The notes beneath the pieces were generated by a model. It did not search any database. It was not told where the DNA came from and saw only the letters and a list, made by a program, of their open reading frames with translations. From contig DAHVDE010000036.1 in NCBI GenBank assembly GCA_027313705.1, positions 1-60,655 on the forward strand: a DNA stretch of 60,655 nucleotides. Direction: 5' to 3'. Source of the DNA: Actinomycetota bacterium (lineage in GTDB: Bacteria > Actinomycetota > Actinomycetes > Streptosporangiales > Streptosporangiaceae). The position numbers were made by a program, and so were the translations under genes. Every line of letters starts with the position of its first letter. Positions within the stretch are counted from its first letter, which is position 1. This document shows positions 20,809-30,713 of this stretch, one piece after another.

Positions 20809-22494
20809 GTGAACGTTGATCATGCTCGGCTTGACGAGTTGCGTGCTGGCCAGGGAGAGGTCCCCAACCACGTGATCGACGAGTTCGTGGCCGGCCGCAT
20901 CAGCCGTCGCGACCTGATCAGGCGGGGCGCGGTCGCGGGGATCTCGCTTCCCGCGCTCGGCGGCATCCTCGCCGCCTGCAGCGGCTCATCGGCTACGTCC
21001 TCGTCATCTTCTCCCGGCTCTGCGGCAGGCAGCGGCGCCACGATCAAGGCGGGCATCCTCACTCCGACCGGTGCCATCAATCCGGTCACCGTCGATGACC
21101 AGGGCGGGCTCGACATGCTCGCGCAGACGGGAGAGTACCTGTGCTTGTCTGACCAGACCCTCACCCTCAAGCCGGTCCTGGCGGAAAGCTGGTCGTCGAA
21201 CTCGGCGGCCACGGTGTGGACTTTCAAGATCCGCCAGGGCGTCAAGTTCCACAACGGTCACCCGCTGACCGCTGACGACGTCGTCTACACCTACAAACTG
21301 CTCACCGATCCGAAGTCGCCGAACCCGACGCTGGCCGGCGTACTCGTGCCAGATGGCGTTCAGAAGGCCGATGACTTCACCGTCGCGTTCCACCTGGAAG
21401 CCGCGAACGGCAACTTCCCCTACCTGACCTCCTCTGACAACTACAACATGATCATCCTCCCGAACGGCCAGGACCCTGGGACCTGGCAGAAGACGTTCAT
21501 CGGCACCGGGCCGTTCGTGCTCAAGAACTACACGACGAACGTCGGCGCCATGTTCACAAGGAACGAGAGCTACTGGGGCAAGAAAGCGCTGCCAGCGCAG
21601 ACCCAGTTCACGTTCTTCGCGGAAGAGACGCCATCGGTGCTCGCGCTCACCGGCGGCACTATCGACGTGCTCGGCCAGTTCTCGGTTTCCGGCGGGCCGC
21701 AGCTCCTCAACGGCGACTACAACATCAGCAGGCTGCGCTCGAGCGCGCACCGTGAGCTTTCCATGCGCTGCGACCAGGCGCCATTCACCGATTCACGGGT
21801 GCGCCAGGCGCTTGCGCTGACCCTGAACCGGCCTGAAATCGTGAAGTCCCTGTTCAACGGATACGCCGACGTCGGCAACGACAGCCCGTTCGCCCCGGTC
21901 TTTCCCTCGGCCAACACCAGCGTGCCGCAACGGGCGCAGGACATCGCCAAGGCCAGGTCCCTGATGAAGGCGGCCGGGCACGAAAGCGGCTTCGCTACCC
22001 AGCTTTATGCCAACGCCGTGCAGGAAATACCGCAGTTCGCCCAGATCGTCCAGCAGGCGGCCAAGGCCATCGGCGTCGACATCACGGTCCACTCCCAGCC
22101 ATCGGCCGCCTACTACGGCAAGGGCACCTTCGGTGACTCCAACTGGCTCGACGCCACGATGAGCCTGGTCGATTACGGCCACCGAGGCGTGCCCAACGCT
22201 TTCCTTACCAACCCGCTGGAAACCATCAACGCCAAGACCGGAACGGGGTCGTGGAACGCCGCGCACTTCAATAGCAGCCAGTACGACAAGCTGGCCGCCG
22301 ACTACATCGCGGCCGTCGACCTGGCCAGCCAGAAGCGGATCGCGGGCCAGATCGAGAACCTGCTGCTCGACGAGACGCCGGTAATCTACGCCTACTTCTA
22401 CAACTACCTGTCCGCCTGGTCCAAGAATGTCGCAGGTGTCTATCCAACGGCGATCGGTCACCTGTTCCTCTCCAACGCCACCAAGACGGCCTGA
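20809..22494 (+). CDS. ABC transporter solute-binding lipoprotein, family 5 (peptide/nickel type)
   Basis: 561 residues. N-terminal region has a twin-arginine-like motif (SRRDLIRR), a hydrophobic core and lipobox LAAC at about residues 47-50, followed by a Ser/Gly linker, so it is a Tat-type lipoprotein tethered outside the membrane. The SBP_bac_5 domain shows LAESW, TVWTFKIRQGVKFHNG and the pattern GTGPFVLKNY. Start GTG 20809 has a GGAGGA ribosome site. Last gene of the importer operon, followed by a strong terminator. The ligand is unknown; the family includes dipeptide, oligopeptide and metal-chelate carriers. Confidence 0.93.
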   Translation: MNVDHARLDELRAGQGEVPNHVIDEFVAGRISRRDLIRRGAVAGISLPALGGILAACSGSSATSSSSSPGSAAGSGATIKAGILTPTGAINPVTVDDQGGLDMLAQTGEYLCLSDQTLTLKPVLAESWSSNSAATVWTFKIRQGVKFHNGHPLTADDVVYTYKLLTDPKSPNPTLAGVLVPDGVQKADDFTVAFHLEAANGNFPYLTSSDNYNMIILPNGQDPGTWQKTFIGTGPFVLKNYTTNVGAMFTRNESYWGKKALPAQTQFTFFAEETPSVLALTGGTIDVLGQFSVSGGPQLLNGDYNISRLRSSAHRELSMRCDQAPFTDSRVRQALALTLNRPEIVKSLFNGYADVGNDSPFAPVFPSANTSVPQRAQDIAKARSLMKAAGHESGFATQLYANAVQEIPQFAQIVQQAAKAIGVDITVHSQPSAAYYGKGTFGDSNWLDATMSLVDYGHRGVPNAFLTNPLETINAKTGTGSWNAAHFNSSQYDKLAADYIAAVDLASQKRIAGQIENLLLDETPVIYAYFYNYLSAWSKNVAGVYPTAIGHLFLSNATKTA

Positions 22495-22508
22495 CCCCGC
22501 GCCGCCAC

Positions 22509-22566
22509 CGCCCGGCGATACCTCACCTGGCCCGCGCCGGCCAGGGGGGAATCGCCGGGCGTCTTT
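22509..22566 (+). terminator. Strong nested-stem terminator after the ABC importer operon
   Basis: An 11-bp perfect outer stem (CGCCCGGCGAT at 22509-22519 with ATCGCCGGGCG at 22551-22561) encloses an inner 7-bp stem (CCTGGCC 22526-22532 with GGCCAGG 22539-22545) and is followed by TCTTT. It begins 15 bases after the solute-binding protein stop codon. Confidence 0.75.
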
Positions 22567-22588
22567 AGCCGCGAATATCCTGGTACCT

Positions 22589-23356
22589 GTGAACGATGCC
22601 GCCCCCAGCAGCCCGGCCAGCGATGGCAAGCGCCGCGTGACCGGACAAGGTATTCAGACGCGCGGTGAGGCACACGGGCATCATCGGGACGTTTCCGGCG
22701 GCTGGCTGAGGCCGGCCGTCTTCGGCGCCATGGATGGCCTGGTCACGAACGTGTCGCTGATCGCCGGAGTCGGCGGTGCCGGAGTGCACGCCACGGCGAT
22801 CGTGGTCACCGGCCTCGCCGGACTCGCGGCCGGAGCCTTCTCCATGGCCACCGGAGAGTTCGTGTCTGTTTCCTCGCAAAACGAGCTCATCGCGGCCGAG
22901 GTCTCCAGGGAGCAGCACGAACTCGAGCATCACCCGGAAGCCGAGCGCCGTGAACTCGCCGCGGTCTTCAGGCGCAGCGGCGTCGACGCCGAACTAGCCG
23001 ATCGGGTCGCCAGGCAGGTGTCGAACCGACCAGAGGCCGCGCTCCGCATGCACGTACGCGAAGAACTCGGTGTCGATCACCTTGAGCTGCCGTCACCTTA
23101 CGTGGCGGCCGGTGCATCACTCCTGACATTCGCGGTCGGCGCGCTGATCCCGCTGCTGCCCTTCCTGATCGGATTCTCCTCGCTCACGGCGACGCTGGTC
23201 ATGGCCGGAGTGTTCGCGTTCGTCGGCGGCGGCATGGTCTCGCGGGTCACGAACCGGCCGTTCTGGTTCGGCGCGCTGCGCCAGCTTGTCCTGGCGGCGG
23301 GCGCGGCCGGACTGACTTACGCGATCGGCACGGCGGTAGGTGCCTCGATCCACTGA
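22589..23356 (+). CDS. VIT1/CCC1-family (vacuolar-iron-transporter-like) membrane protein
   Basis: 255 residues. Conserved first helix block AVFGAMDGLVTNVSLIAGVGG, second block GAFSMATGEFVSVSSQNE, a charged cytoplasmic helical segment (EVSREQHELEHHPEAERREL) and three C-terminal helices, as in Fe2+/Mn2+ exporters of the CCC1/VIT1 group. Metal efflux or sequestration is the family expectation. Start GTG 22589 sits just after a TATCCT-like box and may be leaderless; later GTG codons are possible. Convergent with gmd. Confidence 0.88.
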   Translation: MNDAAPSSPASDGKRRVTGQGIQTRGEAHGHHRDVSGGWLRPAVFGAMDGLVTNVSLIAGVGGAGVHATAIVVTGLAGLAAGAFSMATGEFVSVSSQNELIAAEVSREQHELEHHPEAERRELAAVFRRSGVDAELADRVARQVSNRPEAALRMHVREELGVDHLELPSPYVAAGASLLTFAVGALIPLLPFLIGFSSLTATLVMAGVFAFVGGGMVSRVTNRPFWFGALRQLVLAAGAAGLTYAIGTAVGASIH

Positions 23357-23363
23357 CCCTGAT

Positions 23364-23387
23364 GCGCCGGCCCGCAAGCACCGGCGC
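23364..23387. terminator. Possible shared hairpin between convergent VIT1 and gmd genes
   Basis: GCGCCGG at 23364-23370 and CCGGCGC at 23381-23387 can pair with a 10-base loop in the 40-base gap between the two stops. No clear T tract follows on either strand, so its role in termination is uncertain. Confidence 0.35.
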
Positions 23388-23396
23388 GTGCTGGCT

Positions 23397-24479
23397 TTAC
23401 CAGGTGTCGGTGCCGAAGCTGTCCTCAGCGTGACCGCCAGAGGAAAGTAGCTGCAGGTCGGACTGAACCATCAGGCCGACGAGTTCCTCGAAGCCGATCT
23501 TGGGCTCCCATCCGATCCGGTCGCGGGCGGCAGCCGGGTCCGCGCACAGCTTGTCTACCTCGGCGGGCCTGATGAAGGCCGCGTCGGTGACCACATGGTC
23601 ATGCCAGTCCAGGCCGGCCACCTTGAACGCCTGCTCGAGCAGGTCTTCGACCGAATGGGTCACGCCGGTGCCGATCACGAAGTCCTGCGGCTCGTCCTGG
23701 CCGAGCATCAGGTGCATGGCTCGGACATAGTCCCCGGCAAAACCCCAGTCACGACGGGCGGAGAGGTTGCCGAGCCGCAACTGGCGTTCGTACCCGAGCT
23801 TGACCTTGGCGACGCCGAGAGACACCTTCCTGGTGACGAACTCCGCGCCGCGCCGCGGCGACTCGTGGTTGAACAGGATTCCTGAAACGGCAAACATGCC
23901 GTAAGACTCACGGTAATTCTGGGTCAGGAAATGCCCGTATGCCTTGGCCACGCCGTATGGACTGCGGGGATGGAACGGCGTCTGCTCGGTCTGCGGCGAC
24001 TCGCGCACCATGCCGAACATCTCAGAAGACGAGGCCTGGTAGAACCTGATCTGGCCACGGCCAGGGCTGCGGGACGCGCTGATGCCACTGCAAACCCTGA
24101 TCGCCTCGAGGACCCGCAGTACCCCGAGCCCGGTGACCTCACCGGTCAGCTCGGCCTGCTGCCAGGACATCGGCACATAGGAGATGGCGGCCAGGTTATA
24201 GACCTCATCTGGCTGCACTCGCTCGACCGCCGAGATCAGGCTGCCCTGGTCGAGCAGGTCGCCCCTGATCAGCCTGACCTCAGGCAGCAGTTGCCTAAGC
24301 TGGCGCACGCGCGGATTCTGCTGGCCCCTGACCAGGCCCCACACCTCGTAGCCCAGGGCGGTCAGGTACTCAGCCAGGTAAGACCCGTCCTGACCGGTAA
24401 TGCCGGTGATCAGCGCTCGCCTGGTCAGTTCCGCCTCCGTTGCCCGGCCGCCCGATGGCTGCTCATGTCGCGGCAGCAT
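23397..24479 (-). CDS. gmd: GDP-mannose 4,6-dehydratase
   Basis: Converts GDP-mannose to GDP-4-keto-6-deoxymannose, the precursor of fucose, rhamnose and other deoxysugars. 360 residues: Rossmann motif ITGITGQDGSYLAEYL, catalytic Ser/Thr region ASSSEMFG, Tyr-x3-Lys in SPYGVAKAYGH, substrate segment NHESPRRGAEFVTRK, and DWGFAGDYVRAMHLML. All hallmarks of GMD are intact. It is divergent from the GT4/methyltransferase cassette, sharing a 136-base regulatory gap. No GDP-fucose synthase gene follows, so the end sugar is undecided. Confidence 0.95.
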   Translation of the reverse strand: MLPRHEQPSGGRATEAELTRRALITGITGQDGSYLAEYLTALGYEVWGLVRGQQNPRVRQLRQLLPEVRLIRGDLLDQGSLISAVERVQPDEVYNLAAISYVPMSWQQAELTGEVTGLGVLRVLEAIRVCSGISASRSPGRGQIRFYQASSSEMFGMVRESPQTEQTPFHPRSPYGVAKAYGHFLTQNYRESYGMFAVSGILFNHESPRRGAEFVTRKVSLGVAKVKLGYERQLRLGNLSARRDWGFAGDYVRAMHLMLGQDEPQDFVIGTGVTHSVEDLLEQAFKVAGLDWHDHVVTDAAFIRPAEVDKLCADPAAARDRIGWEPKIGFEELVGLMVQSDLQLLSSGGHAEDSFGTDTW

Positions 24480-24615
24480 ATCCGCACCCTCAGGACCGAA
24501 GTGACGCCATCCCCGGTCAGTGAGTCACTGTGGTCTGGGAGCACTGAGGTGGCCGGTGATAATGTTCCCAGCCAGTAACATATGCCGGCGCCTGCGACGA
24601 GGAGGCAGAACCAGC
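24480..24615. promoter_or_regulatory. Divergent promoter region between gmd and the GT4 cassette
   Basis: Contains a perfect 13-base odd palindrome CAGTGAGTCACTG (24518-24530), a candidate operator, and a TGATAAT box (about 24556-24562) that would serve as extended -10 for the glycosyltransferase. A short TGTT...AACA repeat overlaps that box. A GAGGAGGCAG ribosome site precedes the GTG at 24616. Confidence 0.45.
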
Positions 24616-25899
24616 GTGAGCGACCTGCCTGTACCACCACCGGATGACCGGCCGCTGCGGGTCGCGATGCTTTCCTACCGTAGCAAGCCGCATTGCGGCG
24701 GCCAGGGTATCTACCTGCGCCACGTATCCCGCGAGGTGGCAGCGCTCGGGCATCACGTCGAGGTCTACTCTGGCCAGCCTTACCCTGAGCTGGAGCCAGG
24801 TCCGCTGCTTCGCACCTTGCCGAGCCTTGACCTGTACAGGGACGAGGATCCGTTCCGCACCCCGCATCCAAGGGAGATCAGGGACTGGATCGACCTGCTC
24901 GAGGTCGCCATGATGTGGACGGCCGCCTTTCCCGAGCCACTGACTTTCAGCCTGCGCGCCGTGCGCGCACTGCGCGAACGCGTCGACGACTTCGACGTCG
25001 TGCATGACAATCAGGTGCTCGCCTACGGCAACCTGTCCATCGGCGAGCTCGGCCTGCCCATGGTGACCAGCATTCACCACCCCATCAGCGTCGACAGGCG
25101 AATCGAACTGGCGGAAGCCAGGCGCTTTGCCAAGATCACCAAGCGCCGCTGGTACTCGTTCGTGCGAATGCAGGCCAAGGTCGCACGGAAGGTCGGGATC
25201 GTGATGACCGGCTCGGAGTCCTCCCGCGACGACATCCTGCGCGATTTCAAGGTGCCGCAGGAAAACGTCAAGGTCATCCCGCTGGGTGTCGACACCAGGC
25301 TGTTCCGGCCCAGGCAGCTCACGCGGGTGAAAGGCAGCATCGTCGCCGTCGCCAGCGCCGACTCACCGGTCAAGGGAGTACCGACTCTGCTGCGTGCCTT
25401 CGCCAAGCTGGCGACAGAACGTGACGCCACGCTGACGATTGTCGGCAAGCCCGCGCCTGGCGGCCCGACGGAGAAACTTGCCGGCGAGCTTTCTCTTGGT
25501 GAGAAGGTCAGATTCGTGACCGGAATCAGTGACCAGGAACTCGCCGAACTCGTGGCTAGCTCGGAAATCGCCGTAGTCCCCTCGCTCTACGAGGGGTTCT
25601 CGCTGCCAGCGGTCGAGCACATGGCATCGGGCACGCCCCTGATCGCGAGCCGCACCGGTGCTCTGCCCGAGGTGACCGGCGACGCCGCCGTGCTTGTCAC
25701 GCCAGGCGATGCGGAAGAACTTGCCGCCGCCATCGCGAGGCTGCAGGACTCGCCGCGCGAGCGCGCGCAATTGTCCGACAAAGCCCTGGTCCGGATACAG
25801 GAAAGATTTGCCTGGTCGGCCGTCGCCAGGGCGACGGTCGAGCAATACCGGATCGCGATAGCGCAAGCCGCGAAGGGACCGGCCAGTGCTCACAGTTGA
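24616..25899 (+). CDS. Glycosyltransferase family 4 protein
   Basis: 427-residue GT-B retaining glycosyltransferase. N-terminal MLSYRSKPHCGGQGIYLRH is the acceptor-side start with the GGQG loop; C-terminal domain carries the EX7E motif in YEGFSLPAVEHM and the nucleotide-sugar region VPSLYEG. Start GTG 24616 has a good ribosome site; the in-frame sequence before it is not protein-like. Overlaps the methyltransferase gene by 14 bases. Likely transfers a sugar, perhaps GDP-deoxymannose-derived given gmd next door, to an unknown lipid or polymer acceptor. Confidence 0.92.
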   Translation: MSDLPVPPPDDRPLRVAMLSYRSKPHCGGQGIYLRHVSREVAALGHHVEVYSGQPYPELEPGPLLRTLPSLDLYRDEDPFRTPHPREIRDWIDLLEVAMMWTAAFPEPLTFSLRAVRALRERVDDFDVVHDNQVLAYGNLSIGELGLPMVTSIHHPISVDRRIELAEARRFAKITKRRWYSFVRMQAKVARKVGIVMTGSESSRDDILRDFKVPQENVKVIPLGVDTRLFRPRQLTRVKGSIVAVASADSPVKGVPTLLRAFAKLATERDATLTIVGKPAPGGPTEKLAGELSLGEKVRFVTGISDQELAELVASSEIAVVPSLYEGFSLPAVEHMASGTPLIASRTGALPEVTGDAAVLVTPGDAEELAAAIARLQDSPRERAQLSDKALVRIQERFAWSAVARATVEQYRIAIAQAAKGPASAHS

Positions 25900-26608
25900 T
25901 TTCGGCATGCTGCCGATTGCGCCAGGCGACCGACTGCTCGACATGGGCTGCGGCGCGGGCAGGCACGCGTTCGAGGCCGCCCGCCGCGGCGCACGGGTAG
26001 TCGCACTTGACACCGACCCTGCGGAACTCGGCAAGGTAACCGCGATTTTCGCGGCCATGGCGCAGGAAGGGGAAATCCCCGATGGCGGCAGCGGCACCGC
26101 GGTAAAAGGTGACGCCACCTCGTTGCCTTTCTCCGACGGCGCTTTCGATAAGGTAATCGCGGCGGAGGTACTTGAGCACCTGCCTGCCGACCAGAAAGCG
26201 ATGAACGAAATCGCGCGGATCCTTCGCCCTGGGGGGGTGGCTGCGGTTACCGTGCCAGCTTGGCTGCCTGAACGAGTGTGCTGGCTGCTGTCTGAGGACT
26301 ATCACAACACTCCAGGCGGCCACGTCAGGATTTTTACCAGGCATGAGCTGATCACCAAGCTCCGCCGCAGCGGGCTCGAGGTCACCGGCCAGCATCGTGC
26401 CCACGGGCTGCACTCGCCTTACTGGTGGCTCAAATGCGCGGTGGGCGTGCGGAACGACGACCATCGCCTCGCCAGGGCATACCACAAGGTGCTTGTCTGG
26501 GACATCATGCGCAAGCCGGCCCTCACCCGGCTGGCCGACCAGGCACTCAATCCGCTGCTCGGCAAGAGCATCGTGATCTACGTGAACAAGCATGCGCGGC
26601 TCGGATAA
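25886..26608 (+). CDS. Class I SAM-dependent methyltransferase (Methyltransf_11 type)
   Basis: 240 residues. Motif I LLDMGCGAGRHAFEAA, acidic residue of motif II VVALDTD, motif IV VIAAEVLEHLP and motif post-IV ILRPGGVAAVTVP are clear, so SAM binding is secure. The C-terminal 80 residues (HSPYWWLKCAVG, KSIVIYVNK) are specific to this subgroup. Start GTG 25886 lies inside the glycosyltransferase end and the stop overlaps the next gene by 17 bases. Its position between a GT4 and a barrel protein suggests methylation of a sugar or glycolipid. Confidence 0.9.
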   Translation: MLTVDFGMLPIAPGDRLLDMGCGAGRHAFEAARRGARVVALDTDPAELGKVTAIFAAMAQEGEIPDGGSGTAVKGDATSLPFSDGAFDKVIAAEVLEHLPADQKAMNEIARILRPGGVAAVTVPAWLPERVCWLLSEDYHNTPGGHVRIFTRHELITKLRRSGLEVTGQHRAHGLHSPYWWLKCAVGVRNDDHRLARAYHKVLVWDIMRKPALTRLADQALNPLLGKSIVIYVNKHARLG

Positions 26609-27722
26609 TCCGGCGCGGCCGCGTGTGTCCACGTGGATACCTGAGGTGGCAGGCATCCTCACCGCCGACCAGATCATCAGCACCGGCCGGGCGATCGCGG
26701 CCGTGCAGCAGCCATCGGGCGCTATCGGCTGGCCTGACGGTCACGTGGATGCCTGGAATCACGTCGAGTGCGCGATGGCGCTCAGTGCCTGCGGGCTGCG
26801 GGACGCCTCACGGCGGGCCTACGAATGGCTACGAGCGAGCCAGCGCCAGGACGGGTCCTGGTACAAGCTGATGCCGCCGGGCGAGACCGACCTCACCACG
26901 GAAAGTAATCATGCCGCATACTGCGCCGTCGGTGTCTGGCACGAGCTCCTGATCAGCAGGGATGAGGGGTTCGCGAGCAGGATGTGGCCGGTCGTCAAGT
27001 GCGCCATTGATTTCGTGCTCGGGCTCCAGGCACCTGGCGGCGAGATCATCTGGCGGCGGCAGGCCGACGGCACCGCGGCGGACTATGCCCTGCTGACCGG
27101 CAGCGCGAGCATGTACTCCAGCCTGCGGTGCGCGATCATGCTCGCCGAGTACTTCGCCGAGCCGCAACCGGACTGGGAACTTGCGGCCGGGCAACTCGGG
27201 CACGCCGTGGCCCGCCATCCCGACGCGTTCGCGGACAAGAGCCGGTTCTCGATGGACTGGTACTACCCGGTGCTCGGCGGGCCGCTGCGCGGTACCGCGG
27301 CGCAGGAACGGCTGACCGCGGGCTGGGACACCTATGTCGTGCCCGGACTAGGCGTTCGCTGTGTCAGCGACGAGCCATGGGTGACCGCGGCGGAAACCGC
27401 TGAGCTGGCCATCACGCTCGAGGCCATCGGGGACCAGGCCCGTGCGCTGGAGCTACTTGACCAGATCCAGTTGCTCCGTGACCCGAGCGGCGCTTACTGG
27501 ACCGGATGGCAGTACCAGACGCAGCGGCATTACCCGAACGAGCAGAGCAGCTACACCGGCGCCGCCATGGTGCTCGCCGCCGACACTCTCTGCGGGGCCA
27601 CGGCCGCGTCATCGTTGTTCCGCACGGTAGGCGCCGACGATGCCTCGGTGCTGCCCGCCGCCGACGCGGCTTGCGGGTGCGAGTTGCTCGCCACGGGAAA
27701 GGACGATCTCGCAACTGGGTGA
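26592..27722 (+). CDS. Alpha/alpha-barrel protein (prenyltransferase/terpene-cyclase- or glycosidase-like), function unknown
   Basis: 376 residues built of repeated helical units with QPSGAIGWPDG, QRQDGSWY, APGGEIIWRR and DPSGAYWTGWQ, the Q-x-x-DGS-W style repeat of alpha/alpha-toroid proteins (squalene cyclase, prenyltransferase, glycoside hydrolase families). No DXDD or other cyclase catalytic motif is evident, so the common label prenyltransferase is only a fold name. Start ATG 26592 lies 17 bases inside the methyltransferase gene. Third gene of a tightly coupled cassette with GT4 and methyltransferase; it may act on or recognise the glycan made there. Confidence 0.75.
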   Translation: MRGSDNPARPRVSTWIPEVAGILTADQIISTGRAIAAVQQPSGAIGWPDGHVDAWNHVECAMALSACGLRDASRRAYEWLRASQRQDGSWYKLMPPGETDLTTESNHAAYCAVGVWHELLISRDEGFASRMWPVVKCAIDFVLGLQAPGGEIIWRRQADGTAADYALLTGSASMYSSLRCAIMLAEYFAEPQPDWELAAGQLGHAVARHPDAFADKSRFSMDWYYPVLGGPLRGTAAQERLTAGWDTYVVPGLGVRCVSDEPWVTAAETAELAITLEAIGDQARALELLDQIQLLRDPSGAYWTGWQYQTQRHYPNEQSSYTGAAMVLAADTLCGATAASSLFRTVGADDASVLPAADAACGCELLATGKDDLATG

Positions 27723-27748
27723 GCACCGGGCGTTAGGACCCGGCGGCG

Positions 27749-28636
<888 letters not shown>

Positions 28637-29191
28637 CTAGCCGAGCAGGCCGAACCCGACGGCGACGCCGACTCCGGCCAGCACCACGCCCCCGATGATC
28701 TCGCCGCTCTCACCCGCGCCTTTCCCCAGCCGGGCGCCTGCCTCAAGGCCGATCAGCGAAAGCGCGATGGCGACCATGCCGAAAACCAGCGCTCCTGATG
28801 CCAGGTTCACCTGATAGCTGCCAAGCGCGAACCCCGCGATGAGGTTGTCCAGACTGAGCGCGAAGGCGCTGACCGAGATCTTGAGCCACGAAGGCCTTGC
28901 TGACTCCTGGCTCGCCAGCCTCCCGCGATTCCTGAGCGTGGCCGCGATGATGCCGTAAAGGCCGATGCCGGTCAGCAGCACGGCGGCGATCCACCTGGCT
29001 TCCCTGCCGATCGCGCCGGCCATGCCGTGCCCGATAAGCAGGCCGACGATAGGCATGCCGGCCTCGAAGATACCGAACGTCACCACTACCAGGAGCCTGG
29101 TGGCCAGGGTCACGCCGCCCGCGCCGATCCCGACCGAGGCGGCCAAGTTCGACAACCCCACCGACACGGCGACGAGGACCAGGGCGAGCAT
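28637..29191 (-). CDS. MntP-like (manganese efflux family) membrane protein
   Basis: 184 residues with six hydrophobic helices in two homologous halves. The second half has the family signature SLDNLIAGFALG. The first half, which should carry a matching Asp, reads VGLSNLAASVGIG, with Ser in the Asp position, so metal selectivity may differ from E. coli MntP. No yybP-ykoY-like leader is seen in the short upstream gap. Convergent with the ferredoxin. Confidence 0.82.
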   Translation of the reverse strand: MLALVLVAVSVGLSNLAASVGIGAGGVTLATRLLVVVTFGIFEAGMPIVGLLIGHGMAGAIGREARWIAAVLLTGIGLYGIIAATLRNRGRLASQESARPSWLKISVSAFALSLDNLIAGFALGSYQVNLASGALVFGMVAIALSLIGLEAGARLGKGAGESGEIIGGVVLAGVGVAVGFGLLG

Positions 29192-29363
29192 GCCAGAACG
29201 TTACCTAAATTCCGAACCGATGCCCCCTGCCCGCTATTGCTGGCCCGTCACTGACCGCGATCACGGCGTGCCGTTCTTCTTCAGCCGCTAGGGTAGCCGC
29301 GGTCATGCAGAAGTGACGGGCACTGCTGGCCAGGACAGCAGGCGTGACCGACAGGGGGTTGTA

Positions 29364-30713
29364 ATGCGGCAAGCAGGCATTGGCATAGGTGTCGCGGCAG
29401 CGACGGCGTTGCTGTGCGCGGCGGCGCCGGCGCCGCAGGCGACCGCCGTGGCCATCGCTCAAGCGGCGCCGCGGGCGGTGATTAAGATCGCGCCGCTGAT
29501 TCGCGTGCCGAGCGCGCGGTTGTCCGCGACCCCGGTCGGCGGCTATACCCCGGCGCAGATCAGGGCCGCCTACTTCGCCAGGCCGCTGCTGTACCACGGC
29601 GTCAACGGAAAAGGCACCACGATCGCGATCGTGGACAGCTTCGGCTCCCCGACCATCAGGCACGACCTGGCTGTCTTCGACAAGACGTTCAAGCTGGCCA
29701 GCCCGGTGCTGCAGATCATCCATCCGGCAGGCCCGATACCGAAGTTCAGGGCGTCAGATCAGGCGATGAGCCAATGGGCTGGCGAGACCACGCTCGACGT
29801 CGAGTGGGCGCACGTCATGGCACCGGCCGCGAAGATACTCCTGGTCGAGACGCCGACCTCGGAAAACGAGGGGACAAGCGGCTTCCCGCAGATCGTCAAG
29901 GCCGAGGAATACGTCATCGCCCATCACCTGGCCGACGTGATCAGTCAGAGCTTCGGCGCGACCGAGGAAACGTTTCCCAGGGGAACGCTCCGCCCGTTGC
30001 GCGGCGCTTACCTCGCGGCGGCGCGCCCGAGGAACGACATCACGGTGCTCGGCGCCTCAGGTGATGCGGGCGCGACCGACTACCAGACCAACATGTCGCT
30101 TTACTACACCTACCCGGTCACTTCCTGGCCCGCCAGCGACCCCCTGGTCACAGCCGTGGGAGGTCTGGACCTGACCTTGAACGCCAAGGGCCAGCGGACG
30201 CAGCCTGACCAGGTGTGGAACGACGGCGGCCAGTCGCCGTGGGCCGGCGGCGGCGGCAGGTCGATCATGTTTCCCCGCCCGGCCTTTCAGAACCGCGTGG
30301 CATCCGTTGTCGGCCGCTACCGGGGCGTGCCTGACATCTCCATGAGCGCCTCCTGCGGTCATGCGGTTGACCTCTACGAGAGCTTCGACGGCACTGGCTG
30401 GGAAGAGGTCTGCGGGACAAGCGAGGCCACCCCGCTGTTCGCCGGCATCATCGCGCTGGCCGACCAGGTCGCCGGCCGATCACTCGGGCCGGTCAACAGC
30501 TACCTCTACGAAATGGCGGCCAGTCACGACCCTGGCATCACCGACATCACCCATGGCAACAACACCGTGCAGTTCCAGCAAAACGGCAAGAACTACACGG
30601 TGCACGGCTGGGACGCCGTGCCAGGCTACGATCTGTCCTCTGGGCTTGGCACCATCGTCGCGAAAAGGTTCGTGCCTGAACTCGTCGCGCTGGCGAAGGC
30701 GGCCGGCCGCTAG
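29364..30713 (+). CDS. Secreted S53-family (sedolisin/kumamolisin-like) peptidase
   Basis: 449 residues: N-terminal signal peptide (about residues 1-28), then a peptidase domain. Catalytic Glu and Asp in GETTLDVEWAHVMAP, Asp of the oxyanion hole in GASGDAGATDY, nucleophile Ser in GTSEATPLFAG, and the C-terminal calcium site DITHGNN with GWDAVPGYDLSSGLG. Start ATG 29364 has GGGGGTT upstream. The usual N-terminal propeptide of about 180 residues is absent; only about 45 residues separate signal and catalytic domain. Stop overlaps the GntR stop on the other strand. Confidence 0.9.
   Translation: MRQAGIGIGVAAATALLCAAAPAPQATAVAIAQAAPRAVIKIAPLIRVPSARLSATPVGGYTPAQIRAAYFARPLLYHGVNGKGTTIAIVDSFGSPTIRHDLAVFDKTFKLASPVLQIIHPAGPIPKFRASDQAMSQWAGETTLDVEWAHVMAPAAKILLVETPTSENEGTSGFPQIVKAEEYVIAHHLADVISQSFGATEETFPRGTLRPLRGAYLAAARPRNDITVLGASGDAGATDYQTNMSLYYTYPVTSWPASDPLVTAVGGLDLTLNAKGQRTQPDQVWNDGGQSPWAGGGGRSIMFPRPAFQNRVASVVGRYRGVPDISMSASCGHAVDLYESFDGTGWEEVCGTSEATPLFAGIIALADQVAGRSLGPVNSYLYEMAASHDPGITDITHGNNTVQFQQNGKNYTVHGWDAVPGYDLSSGLGTIVAKRFVPELVALAKAAGR

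Noticed and set aside
29252-29305. Inverted repeat TGACCGCG...CGCGGTCA upstream of the S53 peptidase
   Set aside because: Arms are 38 bases apart and GC-rich; an 8-bp match at this spacing is not strong enough to call an operator.
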